From: Salvator merianae
Taxonomy: Eukaryota; Chordata; Lepidosauria; Squamata; Teiidae
Reading direction: 5' to 3'
NCBI GenBank assembly: GCA_003586115.2
Contig: QVOM02000025.1
Coordinates: 86,614,688-86,678,687 of the forward strand
DNA length: 64,000 nucleotides
The notes under the pieces were generated by a model. It was not told the origin of the DNA, ran no database searches, and saw nothing but the letters and a program-made list of their open reading frames with translations. Of the stretch, positions 32,801-43,625 are shown piece by piece; the first letter of the stretch is position 1; each line of letters opens with the position of its first letter. Made by a program: the position numbers and the translations under genes.

Positions 32801-34133
32801 ATGGAATTTATATATCACTCTTCAACCTACTTCTGTTGTATAAAGGAACCAGCAAAGACAATAAAAAACAGTAAAATTCTAAGAAATAAAATAAGACAAT
32901 GAGAACACTAAGGCTAAGAAAATAAAAACAGTAAGACAAAAATATAACATTAATAGTAATGGTGATAAAAAGAAAAAGGGTATATAAAATATAGCTAAAA
33001 ATAAGGTGCTAAAATTATTTTTATTATAACATAGAAAAATACTAGGCAACCTAATTGTCGAATGACAGGGGAAGGAAGGGTTGTCACCAGTTCCACAACC
33101 CAGTCTCTGCTTCAAGGTTGTCTGAAAGTGGGATGTGTAAGTTTGTGGCATCAACTCAACGATCTTTGAGTCTGTGGAGCTGATTGTGTCATATGGAGGC
33201 CAATTGTTTGGAACAGGAGCTAAGGAGAGCCAAGAGGGGAAAACTCTGCTGTGTGAAGAGAGGCATATGTGTCAGTGCCAGAGAGATCCATCAACTCATA
33301 AAGGAATTTGGGAAGTTAATTGAAAGAGAAATTAATAGTTTCAAGAGAAGTAATATTGATGAAAGAATTATGTATATGTCATAGTATGAAGGGATGCCAG
33401 TTGGAGGAAGAGGAATATTTTATAGTAGATCAACTTATCTCAGTGGCAAAAATGGTAATTATTTATGGTTGAAGAGGCTCCCCAAAATGGTCACTACAGA
33501 TGTGAAATCATTACATTATAAACCAAGTGTCTTTTCAATTAATAAACGAGAATAAAGAAAAGTATAATTTACGAAGAATGGAGGGGAATTGAACGATAGG
33601 GGAAAATGGATGAAAATTAAACAATATATGGAAACAAACTTGGAGAATGAAGACCTGATACAGAAGAGGAATAGGATCTTCCAGTGGAATGTATGATTTT
33701 GGCAGCGTGGGAGGGTGGGTTAGAAGTAATAAATTAAATTATGTAATTGAGGACATTTTCTTATGTAAAAATTGATGGATATGCAATTGATGAGATACAT
33801 CAAGATACATCAGCTCCTAGAGTCACTGACTGGTGTAGCCATGAGACATTATTATATACAAATGGATATGGACCTTATGAAATATAACTATATAAATAAA
33901 GGGAATCTGACCAAAATCTTGGACCCTGTAGAAATCAGTTTTCCTCTGCTTATCTCTTGAATAAGTTAACCTGGCTGCTCAGAGCCAGCTCAGGAAATTA
34001 TGCATTAATGGTTAACAAAAGATTGGGCAACTATTTGGCCATCAAAACTAGTCCTATTGTTCAAGCTTACACCTTGAGAACATCCCATTAAGAATGCAAA
34101 CAGCACCATTTAAGCTCATCAAGCAGTGTAGTT
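32801..34133. other. Unassigned AT-rich sequence
   Basis: No gene is supported. The sequence is A-rich (for example 32860-33050) and may include the tail of an old retrotransposon, but no motif allows assignment. Confidence 0.35.
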
Positions 34134-34915
34134 TAGGGGTGTGCACGAAGGAACTTTTCCCCTTACACTTCGCATTCTTGCAAAGCTACGGGGCTTCATT
34201 TTCACACGAAAAAATATGTGCGAAAATGAAGCCTTCGTCTTCGCGGCGAAGATTTTCGCCGCGACCGGAAGCAGCGAAATCAAGGCGAAGGAAAGATCCT
34301 TCGCCTTGATTTCTCTGTTTCCGATGGCGCTCGCCTCTCTCTCATTCCCCCCCCCCAAGTCTGTCAGTGTGCGCGTGGGACTGACAGACTAGGGGGAATG
34401 AGAGAGCGAGCGGGAGAGGAGGGAAATCAACGCGAAGGGAATCCCTTCCTTTTGTTGATTTCCCTCCTCTCCTCTCGCTGCCTGATTCAGCCAGCGGGAG
34501 AGGAGGGATTCCCTTCCTTTCGCTGATCTCCCTCCTCTCTCGCTGGCTGAATCAGGCAGCGAGAGGAGGGATTCCCTTCCTTTCGCTGATCTCCCTCCTC
34601 TCCCGCTGGCTGAGTCAGGCGGCGAGAGGAGAGGAGGGAAATCAACGCAAAGGAAGGGAATCCCTTCCTTTCGCTGATCTCCCTCCTCTCCCGCTCGCTG
34701 TCTCTCATTTCCCCTAGACTGTCAGCATGCACGCTGACAGCCTAGGGGGATGAGACAGCGGCAAATTGCGAAGGTCCCGAAATGCATTGAAAATTGAGGG
34801 AACTTCGCAATTCGAATTTCGTGATCTTTGTTGCCCTTCGCATTCGATGCGAAGGGAACAAAATCATGAAATTCGACGAAAATCCGAGTGGCATGAACCT
34901 TCATGCAGACCCCTA
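34134..34915. mobile_element. hAT non-autonomous transposon with perfect 8-bp target duplication
   Basis: Left end TAGGGGTGTGCACGAAG and right end TGCAGACCCCTA are inverted, with one or two substitutions in the right arm. The flanks are GTGTAGTT on both sides (34126-34133 and 34916-34923). The ends and the TTCGCAATTCGAA subterminal words match the element at 31444-32368. The 782-bp interior differs: it holds direct and inverted repeats of a CTCCCTCCTCTC/GAGAGGAGGG block around 34480-34690 and a C run near 34347-34356. Confidence 0.9.
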
Positions 34916-35799
34916 GTGTAGTTATCTGTTTATCTGTCTACGTGACAAAGCTCACATGTTTGCTCAGCTAAAGGAAGCTTTCTCCTTTTTCTGTTTGGGA
35001 AAAAGAATATAAAAAGTTCAGGTCTTTACTATTAGGAAGTTAGGAGAAGAGCAGGAGCAGGAGTTAGCAGGAGCTGAGGAAGGAGGAGAAGAAGAGACAT
35101 CATGGAGCAGAGGAAGAAGAGAACATCTCAGCGCCATTTTTACCTTGGCTGAGAGCTGATTTTACTCCCCTCCTGAAATGGAGAGAGAACAGATTTTTTT
35201 AAGGAACTGCTCGATCCTAATGCTTGCTTGCAGTTTCCTTTATTTTTCCTTTTTGAGCTGATTTCACTACAGGAGGGATTCCTTATCTCTCAGTGCCCCT
35301 TGGAAAAAGAACTGTTTTTGTTTCTAAAGGAGTAAGGGTTGTGGAGCCTCGCCCACATCCCATTCTCTGATTTTTCACCCATTTTGCCTGCAAGAGACGT
35401 TTTACCTGGAGAAGACTACAGATGGGTGAGATTTACTCCTTTAGTGCTAGGAACCTTCTCTAGTCTCCATTGCTAGCTTCTCCCAGACTCTCTCTCTCTC
35501 TTTCTCCCCCCCCCCCGCCCCTTTTATGCCAAACTACCTATCCTACTTATGAAACTAGCTGATTCTAACAAATTACATTGTTTATTGCTATTTCTTTGGA
35601 TTTCAATCTTTTTGCTGGGTCCTAATAAAGATGCACCATTTTTTTCAAGGATTACCTCCTCTTTATTTGCATTTTCTATGTCAATTTAGCGTTATTAAAA
35701 CCATAACTGAGAAATCGATCCCTAAAAAGGTCTAAATGCCTGGGCAAAAGCTAATTTCCCCAAAACAACTAAAAACCCAGAGCATGGCCTTTTAACACT
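34916..35799. other. Unassigned, with CT-rich and C-rich runs
   Basis: 35491-35521 is a CT then C run. An AATAAA hexamer lies near 35624-35629 in 'cctaataaagatgc', preceded by T-rich sequence. This could be the 3' end of an old transcript or an LTR, but no partner or coding sequence is visible. Confidence 0.35.
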
Positions 35800-36317
35800 G
35801 GGTCTGCACTTACCAGCCTAATGTGGTATAAAAATACCATACTAGGCTGGGAAAGACCCAGCACACTGACGACCATCTGCTCTTCGGGTGCTAGAAAACC
35901 CCATATTGGGTCAGCAACACTTCAAGTGCGAACGACCCATCCAGAGCAGACTGGATTGCCATGGCAACATGCAAGGCAACATCTGGCATATGCACGGACA
36001 TTGCCATGACAGTCTGGATGCTGCATGCAGCTGCACAGCCACAGCCATGCTGTCACACCCACTCACCAGCTGCACCCAGAAGATGGTGTGGATTCTGGTG
36101 AGCTGGAACAATCCAGCAGCTCCTAGTTAACTCGTGGACTGCTTTTTAACAGTTCACAGCTGTACTGTTCAGGGGAGATTTATGGCAACTTCTGGTGTCT
36201 TGCTAAGCCTCCTTGCTGTGGCCAGAACAATCCAAGCAATTGCCTTGATTGCTCCACCACACATGTGCAGAGAGGTCCACTGGCTCAACATTCATATGTA
36301 CAAACTACAATAAGGCC
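35800..36317. mobile_element. PIF/Harbinger-like MITE, diverged
   Basis: Left end GGGTCTGCACTTACCAGCCT and the hairpin TGGTATAAAAATACCATACT match the subterminal design of the MITE at 10771. Interior strings ('catggcaaca', 'cacccagaagatggtgtgga') are shared, and the right end is about TAAGGCC at 36317. No clean 3-bp duplication is seen. Confidence 0.65.
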
Positions 36318-37305
36318 TGCATCCCCAGGATAGGACTAAAAGTCATTGCCTCCAATTGTCCTCTTGCATGATCACACCCTGAAAATTCAAATGGGCTAAG
36401 GAGCATAAATTGTCTCAGTGCTGGGATTGTCTGAATACTAAATAGATAAAATTTTGAGGAGATAGCTGAGAGAAAAAATGGAAGGGCGTTTTTGGATGCG
36501 ATCCCTGGGTATGAATAGGCTGCCTGAGATTGCCTTAAAATTCGGGCATGAGCATAGCCCAGATGCTGCACATCCTGATCTCCTACAAAACTAAGCAAAC
36601 AACAAAAGTCATGGTGCAGAATTCTGCCGCCTCTCAAGAAGAAAAGATGCACACACAGCAATATTTTTTGTTTCCTATCCAAAACAATCAATGAATGGTG
36701 CTTGTTCACAGGCAGAATGATGGAATTAAATAATAGACTCAAACTAATTCTTGCTGGCCTTTGAAATTACAGTTATCTCTAAACTGAACATCTACATTCT
36801 CTTGAATTTAGTTCCCATGATTTCCAGTTTCTGTAGTTGTTCCCCCTAAGATTATATCTGTCAGCATTTTTAAAACTGAAAAGCAAACACCTACAATAGA
36901 CTTCGACGCTTACCACAAGAGTGAAATGTGGGTTGGTAAAAATGTCACTCACCCATTGTTTGGAAGGTGCTCCAAGATACCACCTTGGGAAGAAATTCTA
37001 CAGACATGGCATCTGTTCTGTCCTATTTATTTGAAAAGCATTCAAAGAGAAAGCAGGAGGAAAAGAAGATTGTTGAGGAGAACTTTTTATCCCTTTATCT
37101 TCTAGCTGGGTCGGTGCTACAGATGTTTAAAACTTGTAGAATAATAATTTGGAAACTGTGCTCATTTTTGCACTCATGACATTATCGCAGTATATTCCTG
37201 ACAGCTTTTAGTTGGGAGAAGGTTGGACTGTAGTTTTAATATTTTTAAAAAGTGGAGAATAAATCGGATCAGATCTTGACCTTCCCAGATGAAGATGAAG
37301 TTGAA
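36318..37305. other. Unassigned non-coding sequence
   Basis: No gene is supported. Minus-strand frame 36305-36742 (145 residues) shows no recognisable family. Confidence 0.4.
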
Positions 37306-37355
37306 GATGGAGAAGGAGGAGGAGGAGGAGGGGGAGGAGGAGGAGGAGGAGGAGA
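37306..37355 (+). repeat. (GGA)n trinucleotide repeat
   Basis: GGA/GGG units run almost without interruption. The purine strand is the plus strand, as in the far longer tract at 42178. Confidence 0.9.
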
Positions 37356-37653
37356 AAAGACTCAGGTAAATAAAAAATGTCAAGGAAGAGAAGGAAAGGA
37401 AAGATTAGGGATAGATGTGGATGGAGGCAAATGACTTATTCATTTTAGATGAGAAATGGGTTATTTTTACTTATTAAACATTTTCCATTTAAGGGAAAAT
37501 CCTTCCTAAATGGAAAAGAAAATATGGGTCAGACATTTGATGAAGGTGTAGTAAAATTTACCAGAACAGCATGGTTGAGCACAGCCAGAAACTCTTCCCT
37601 CAGCCAAGTGCTGGTTTGTGGGCTTTGTTTTAAGTCCCTGTTTTGGGACTACA

Positions 37654-38229
37654 GGCCTTTTTGCACTTACCTGTGCAGGTCTGAGGCCCTTTCTGCACTT
37701 GGACTTATTCCAGATTATATCTCAGAACAGGGACCTGCCATCTGCATGCTAGTGCAGACTATGGTAGGCCCTGGGCAAGAACTTTCATAGTTTGCACTAG
37801 CAGGTGGATAGCAGGTCCCTATTCTGGGATATAATCCACAATAAGGCCAAGTGCAGAAAGGGTCTGAATCTGTGGATCTGAGACACGCAGGGGCTGGTCC
37901 CAATCTGTTCTGGACCAGTCCTCACACCAGCCCCAAAGCTTGCGTGAGCTGGCCCTGATTGCCAGGAATGCAGGTTCCTGGGCTCAAAGCCCCCAGGGGC
38001 CTAGCACATTGGTTGACCTTGTTATTGAGGGTCTGCAGTATTCCAGATCTAAAGCAAACCAGGAGACCATTTTGAACCTCCTGATCCAGAATATGCTCTG
38101 GCACATACAGATGGAGCATGCCAGTGGCAGCTAGCAGGGTTAGACCCTCTCGAGTCTGCACCAGCATGTGGACAAAAGAGGTCCAGAAGACAGACAAGAT
38201 CTGGAACAGGGGTAAGTGCTGAAAGACGC
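37654..38229. mobile_element. Larger MITE, with a small MITE nested inside
   Basis: Left end GGCCTTTTTGCACTTACCTG and the right-end region GGTAAGTGCTGAAAGACGC are inverted with substitutions. The 179-bp element at 37686-37864 interrupts it 32 bp in. Related sequence lies at 44518-44760 and 29516-29930. Target duplication is unclear. Confidence 0.5.
37686..37864. mobile_element. Small hairpin MITE with TGA target duplication
   Basis: Left end GGCCCTTTCTGCACTTGGAC and right end CCAAGTGCAGAAAGGGTC are inverted and flanked by TGA (37683-37685 and 37865-37867). It belongs with 29338-29515 and 61308-61487. The TCCAGATTATATC / GATATAATCC arms form the stem. Confidence 0.8.
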
Positions 38230-38589
38230 TATGACTTCCCTTGTTCTTGTACACAGAAACCAGGAGCTCCTCTGACTCAGGATTGTGAGAAATGTAGTCT
38301 GAGCAAGAAACACTTCCATACTTTGAAGAAGCATCATAATGGATAGGATTATGTTTTTATTAGATAAGTGCTCTACAGATCTAAATGCAAGCTTATCCTA
38401 TAGGTGAGGCAGGAACTGCACAACATGCAGGCTGTTTCTATGCTCCCCTGCTTGTGACTGCATGAAATTTAAAGCCAAGGAACATTTATTCCCTGGCTTC
38501 AATTTGCCTGCATGGCCATATTTTCATAGATGCAGGAAGTGGGCCCAGCAATCATCCATTGTCTGCATCTGCAAAAACCAGGACATGTA
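38230..38589. other. Unassigned non-coding sequence
   Basis: No gene or repeat is supported. Confidence 0.35.
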
Positions 38590-39104
38590 GGGCCTTTGCG
38601 CACTGAGCTCGGTAGACCGATCCCAGTAGTTGGCTTCGAACCGGAGAGGTTGGAGAACGCTGGCTGCTATTCGCACTCCCAGCCAAAGGAACGGACCCGA
38701 AGCCGATCAGCAGAGGGAACAGTGCGGATGGAAGCTGCTAGTTCGGTACCGCACTCCGTAGCATCGTACCCCGCTTTGTAGCATCGTACTCTGCTTCGTA
38801 ACCAAAGGGCTCGTTACGAAGCCGGCTTCGTAACGGCAGGTAGGCTGCCATGCCGAAAGGGCTATCCCGGGTGCGCAGCTTCGCACCGGGTATGGAGCAT
38901 CGCACCGGGTACGAAAACTTCGCACCCCGCATGCGCAGCCGTGCCAGCCACGCCTGGCCACCATTTCAAACGCGGACGGGAGTGTGAAAGCACCGTGCCC
39001 GATCTTCGCTCCATCGCACAGGTCGGGATGAAGACAAGCTTTTACTTGTCTTGCCTTACCCAACATCAGGTTCGAATCGGGTACGATGTGGTTCAGATCG
39101 GGTG
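38590..39104 (-). mobile_element. CpG-rich PIF/Harbinger-type MITE, second copy, truncated
   Basis: It starts GGGCCTTTGCGCACTGAGCT and continues as the reverse complement of the element at 6707-7314: GGTTCGAAGCC-like words, CGTACCCCGCTTCG repeats, 'cgaagatcgggcac' and finally 'ggttcagatcgggtgagg'. The last 70 bp or so expected from the other copy are missing, so this copy is truncated. Confidence 0.75.
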
Positions 39105-39106
39105 AG

Positions 39107-39431
39107 GAGAGATGTGCTGGTTCTGGTTCAAACTGGTTTAGGTTCACACTGGTTCAAATCAAACAGAGGTGCTCAAAAAGATCAATTTTGAACCTCTGTT
39201 TGAAAACAGAGTTTGAATTTGAGCCCAACTAAGGGGTGTTCTAATTAACCTAGCAAACACACTCTGCTGTTCAATTGAGGTTCAAATAAGTTTGAAAGTG
39301 TTTGCATCAAACTGAACACCCTGCTGTTCAAAGAAAAAAAGTTCAAATTCAAAATGAACCAGCCTCTGTTTGCTTCAGCTTGAACCAAACACACAAAAAT
39401 GTTTGTGGACAGAGTTCAAAAGAGCATGCTA
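39107..39431. mobile_element. GTTCAAA-rich hAT-like remnant
   Basis: It starts AGAGATGTGCTGGTTCTGG and is filled with GGTTCAAA/TTTGAACC words like the elements at 24785 and 53817. The putative right end is GAGCATGCTA. Flanking bases do not match, so the borders are uncertain. Confidence 0.5.
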
Positions 39432-39474
39432 AGGATCAACAAAGTATGTGGGAGCAATAGGGAGTAATCCTGCA

Positions 39475-39585
39475 TCTGCATTACCTAGGTATCTGTGCTA
39501 TTAGCCATTGATACACTTGTCCTTCATGAATTTGTTGCTGTCACCATGTCTTCTGGTAATAAATTCCATACGTGCTTATCAATCA
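39475..39585 (-). mobile_element. L3/CR1-like LINE internal fragment
   Basis: 'ctgcattacctaggtatctgtgctattagccattgatacacttgtccttcatgaatttgttg...ggtaataaattccatacgtg' matches the middle of the family as seen at 28905-29030. The usual 'gaacataag' end is missing. Confidence 0.6.
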
Positions 39586-40826
39586 TTTGGTATGGTACAG
39601 AGAAGATTGGTTACAAGCTTTCTTTGTTTCAGCTGTGTATAATTAAAATGTACATTACTTTTCTTTCTTTCTTTGTTTTTAGTTTAATTAAAGTTTCCAT
39701 AAGATATTAAAAAAACAACTATAAATCTACAGATAAAAAATGGGGAAGGGAATAAAAATACAAATACAAAAGAGATACATGTTAGAAAGTTAGAGTTACA
39801 ACACAAATCCAGTCTGTTTTTCAACTGTGTTCCTATTTTACATACTTATATACATATTTCCACTTAGATGTATTATTACCTTTTATTAACTTATTGCAAG
39901 GGTAATGAGAATATAAGCGAGGAAGGTAAAAAGCAAATATCTGTTATATGTAAATAGTCAATTAACTCCCTCCAACTATCATGAAAGGAATATTTTAATT
40001 TTGTTCCAATCATACTTTAAGTTTGGTATGAAAGCAAATCTTTGTTTGTTTGGATACTGCTCTGACAGGCACTGTATCATACTACTTGAAGCTCGAGAAT
40101 GTGAAAGAATTCTCCTCCTCCTCCTCCTCCTTCTTCTTCTTTTTATTTTTGCATGCTTAGGCATTGTAGAACGTGTAGAGAGACATAACTAATAAAGTTG
40201 GCACCCTGGACTGGCACTGTCTCCTTCATGGGCATCTGTGGGCAGGGCCTTGAGTGCCCTGTCCCCATTTTCAGTGGCATGAGATACCCACCAAAGAGGT
40301 GCCCAGGGGCAAGGGTAGTAAATAGCACTCTCTCAAGAAGTGCCCCATCTGCTGCTTCAGTGGGCACTTGTACAAGCCAAAATGGAAGTGCTGAGTGACC
40401 TGTCCCCCAGGTTCTCCCCCCAAAAGGCCACAGAAACATGCCCTTTCTCCTTCTGATTGTTTCTATTCATGTAACGTTCTTATCTGCTCTTCCTGTGCTT
40501 TCATTTGTGTAATCATCATTGCACCAAACTGGCTGTTGGTCAGAATGCAGTTTGACATCATTGCTTGCTGCAAGAGGAAGACGCCTTGGAGACAGATACC
40601 GACTGATAATAGCAAGAATTTAATTATAAATGGCACTTTACAAAGTTCCCTGAGTGGGAGGCTGGCTGGGGAGAAATAAAGTGCCTGCCCATGTGTGGAG
40701 GCTGCAGTACTGCTGTTTAGCCAAGGATAAAAGGAAGAAGCCAAGATTGTGTCCAAAAGAAACATATTTCAGGTTTTGGTGCCACTCAAGGGATAAGGGT
40801 TATTTTTTCACTGTCTACACAATAAC
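39586..40826. other. Unassigned sequence with A-rich and CTC-rich runs
   Basis: 39690-39790 is A-rich and may be a retrotransposon tail. 40113-40147 is a CTC/TTC run. No gene is supported. Confidence 0.35.
40113..40147 (+). repeat. (CTC)n/(TTC)n repeat
   Basis: Seven CTC units pass into TTC units. The purine strand here is the minus strand. Confidence 0.9.
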
Positions 40827-40890
40827 ATGGGAGTGATTGTAGCTCTGTGGGAGATTAACTTCCTGGAAAGCAGAAGCTCAGGGACCTTAT
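40827..40890 (+). mobile_element. tRNA-derived SINE head, degraded
   Basis: 'gggagtgattgtagctctgtgggagattaacttcctggaaagcag' aligns by eye with the SINE head at 60783 ('gggaatagctgtaactcagtggtagg...acctggaaagcag'). The B box is lost. Confidence 0.45.
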
Positions 40891-41088
40891 CCTCAGGCTG
40901 CATCCAGACAGGGTCAAAAACCCATAATTATTTTGTAATTGTACCTGATTTGCCAGGTATGGTCATGGCACTCCTGGTACAGTCCCAGAATACAGACCCA
41001 AATTATCATTATTCCGGTAAAATGAACTATCGTAGCACAATATCCTGTTATTTGATAATTGCTCCTCTGTTTGGATTGCTCTGTGAAG

Positions 41089-41379
41089 AGGAAGAAGAAC
41101 TTGCTTTTTATACCCAGCTTTTCTCGGCCCAAGCTGACTCAAAGCGGCTTACAAGGTTATTTTTCACCCGAAGGCTGACATCTATCTATCTTCCGCATCA
41201 CACAATGTGATGCTCCCTATTTATCTACTTGCAATTACTTGCTTTTGAACAGCTAGGTTGGCTGGAGCTAGAGGCCAGTAGAGGGCGCTCATCCCCTCTA
41301 CATGGCAGACAGGGGCCTTGAACTCCACTCCTCCTATTGAAAGATCAGTGCCTTAGCCTTTTGCGCCACCGTGCCTTCT
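41089..41379 (-). mobile_element. tRNA-derived SINE with L2-like tail
   Basis: On the minus strand the head reads GCACGGTGGCGCAAAAGGCT (A-box region) and then GGAGTTCAAGGCCCC (B-box region), as expected for a tRNA-type internal Pol III promoter. The other end is 'gtaagccgctttgagtcag...aaaagctgggtataaaaagc', which resembles LINE 3' tails of the L2 type. This fits a SINE that borrows a LINE tail for mobilisation. Spacing and family assignment are from memory of squamate repeats. Confidence 0.6.
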
Positions 41380-42177
41380 CTGTGAGAAGTACAGTGAGAG
41401 TTCAGCATAGGTTGTTGCTCGCTGGAAATGCTTCACGTGATATTATTGGTTACCTGTATGGCACAATGGGAGGGTTCAGTCACGTGGAAAGAAAATCTCA
41501 CAGTTGTAGCATCATTCTACTGCTACAGCAAATGCTGAAACGCAGAGTATTGATCTAATGTCTGGACAATGTGTGATAATTCCAGATGTGCTTTAGATCA
41601 GTAAATTGATAAATTGTGGAATAAATAAGTGATGTCTAGAAGTGGCCTCAGAATCTCCCCAAAAGAATGTCATGGCAGACCGTTTCTGTATCTGCCAAGA
41701 AAACCGCATGAAAGTATTCCTGCAGTCATTAAGAGATGTCTCCAACTTAATGGCACTAAAAAACAAAAGCAACGATATGATAGTATCAACATAGATTCGT
41801 GAACTAGCCAAAAGGAATGTGCCCAGCCTGCTAGCAGCAGACCAGTTCAGCTCTGAGCAATCCCAGTTCAGGTGGTTTGGACGCAAACTAGCCAACCACC
41901 TAACAGTTTGGATATGAGCTGACCCATGCCCAGTGTGGTCCAACTGTTTGGGAGGCATGGACCTCAGATGATGGGAAAGCAGACAAAGATCATGCACTTA
42001 ACAAACTAGATCCTTGCCAGGTTGAGGAACAAGCTGAGCCACAACCACAACCAGGATGTACCCTGGTTGGGAAAAACAGCTAAGGAATAAAAACTTCCTA
42101 AAAAATGTTGTTTTCACTTATTTACAGTAAATGGCAAGGGTTTGTTTTGTTTTGTAAGGACATTACCTATATTACCT
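41380..42177. other. Unassigned non-coding sequence
   Basis: 'gcagaccgtttctgtatctgccaagaaaac' (41673-41702) echoes the body of the SINE at 60783 ('gcaaaccatttctgtatttttgtcaacaaaag'), suggesting a headless SINE fragment. No gene is seen. Confidence 0.4.
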
Positions 42178-42803
42178 CAAGAAGAAGGAGAAGAAAGAGA
42201 AGGAGGAGGAGGAAGAGGAGGGGAAGGAGAAAAAGAGAAGGAGGAAGAAAAGGAAGAGGAGGAGGAGAAAGAGAAAGAGAAGAGGGAGAAGAAGGAGAAG
42301 AAGAAGAAGGAGAAGAAAAGGAGAAGGAGGAGGAAAAGGAGGAGAAAAAGAAGAAAAAGAGAAGGAGGAGGAGAAGGAGAAGGAGAAGAAGGAGAAGAAG
42401 GAAAAGAAAAGGAGAAGAAGAAAAAGAGAAGGAGGAAGAGGAAAAGGAGGCGGAGAAGAGGGAGAAGAAGGAGGAGAAGAAAAAGAGAAGGAGGAAGAAA
42501 AGGAAGAGGAGGAGGAGAAGGAGAAAGAGAAAAGGGAGGAGAAGGAGGAGCAGAAAAAGAGAAGGAGGAGAAGGAGAAGAGGGAGAAGGAGGAAAAGAAA
42601 AGGAGAAGAAGGAGGAGGAAAAGGAGGAGGAGAAGAAGAAAAAGAGGAGGAGGAAGAGGAAAAGGAAAAGGAGGAGGAGGAGAAGACGGAGAAGAAGGAG
42701 GAGAAGAAAAAGAGAAAGAGATGAAAGAGGGGGGAAAGAGAAGGACGAGGAGGAGGAGAAAAATGAAAAGGAGGTGAAGGAGAAGGAGAAGGAGCAGGAG
42801 AAC
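42178..42803 (+). repeat. Long purine-strand tract, (GGA/GAA)n, about 625 bp
   Basis: The plus strand is almost pure A/G across about 625 bp, with only about eight pyrimidines (C near 42451, 42551, 42687, 42746 and 42795; T near 42722, 42764 and 42775). Such polypurine tracts can form triplex (H-DNA) and stall replication. Long open frames in every phase are a by-product of lacking T and encode only Glu/Lys/Arg, so they are not genes. Assembly length is uncertain. Confidence 0.95.
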
Positions 42804-43387
42804 TAAACTTCTGGAAACTTTTGTTAGTTATTCTCTCCCACTTTCTCCTCCCAATACCTGGTGCAACTCCCATTTTAGCAGTTTTTCATTAGGATGTAAA
42901 TACCATTTGGAGTTTTACTTTCTGTCAAACTTAATTACAAGCTTCACTTTCCCTCCTCCAGATGTGTCCTGCTGCTCTTTACAGCTAACATATTGCTGTA
43001 GAGGAATTTGGGTTGAACGCTCCTTTTTTTTTTCCTAATGTGGCAAACATATTTTCCTTGCTCTCTGGTTTTTACAGTAAGGAATTTCAGAGTTTCTCAT
43101 TTCAATTGTTTGCTTCCACAAATCGCATCTTCAGAACCAATTCTGGACTATTGGGAACAGTTTAACAGTCACCCAGAGCTTACTGAGTATTCCACATGTC
43201 ACCCCTCAGACTGAGGCTGCATCCAGATGGCAAGGAAAAGGCACCCCCTAAGAGCCCCTGGGGGCCAGAGACCACCTGTTGCTGCTGTCCACGGGCCTGC
43301 AGCCAATCCCAGAGGCAGGAAATCTGCCCTCAGCGGTGCCTTTTGTTTAAATCGTGTAAAACAACCCTCTGAGAGTGGATTTTAAGA
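42804..43387. other. Unassigned non-coding sequence
   Basis: 'tgaggctgcatccagatggcaaggaaaaggc' (43211-43241) resembles the terminus of the foldback at 46574. No gene is seen. Confidence 0.35.
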
Positions 43388-43625
43388 ATATAAGAGAAAC
43401 CCTGCTAGATCAAGCCATGACATGTCTAGTTCAGCATTCTGCCTTGCACAGTGGCCTACCAATTGCTTCTGGACATTTTCAAGCAGAAGACAAAAATGAA
43501 ACCTTCACTTGTGCTCAACTACCTGCAAATGACCTTTAGAGGCATCCTGCCTGTCTTTCCAACTGGAGGCAGTATCTAGGCATCCATTCTAGCAGCCATC
43601 TGTCCTCCATGCATTTCTCCAACTC
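43388..43625 (-). mobile_element. L3/CR1-like LINE 3' fragment (first of a tandem pair)
   Basis: It reads 'gaatataagagaaaccctgctagatcaagccatg...ttagaggcatcctgcctg...ctgtcctccatgcatttctccaact' and stops at nearly the same element position as the first copy at 19407-19648, immediately before another copy in the same orientation. Confidence 0.7.

Noticed and set aside
34916..35660. Possible LTR or gene 3' end with AATAAA near 35624
   Set aside because: A lone polyadenylation hexamer in T-rich sequence is expected by chance. No exon or LTR partner is visible.
37252..37434. 60-residue Gly-rich frame
   Set aside because: It is a translation of the (GGA)n repeat.
42105..42806. Long plus-strand frames (up to 233 residues) rich in Glu, Lys and Arg, and a minus-strand Ser/Phe-rich frame
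   Set aside because: They are a by-product of the purine tract, which lacks stop codons in several phases on both strands. The composition is that of GGA/GAA repeats and there is no domain.
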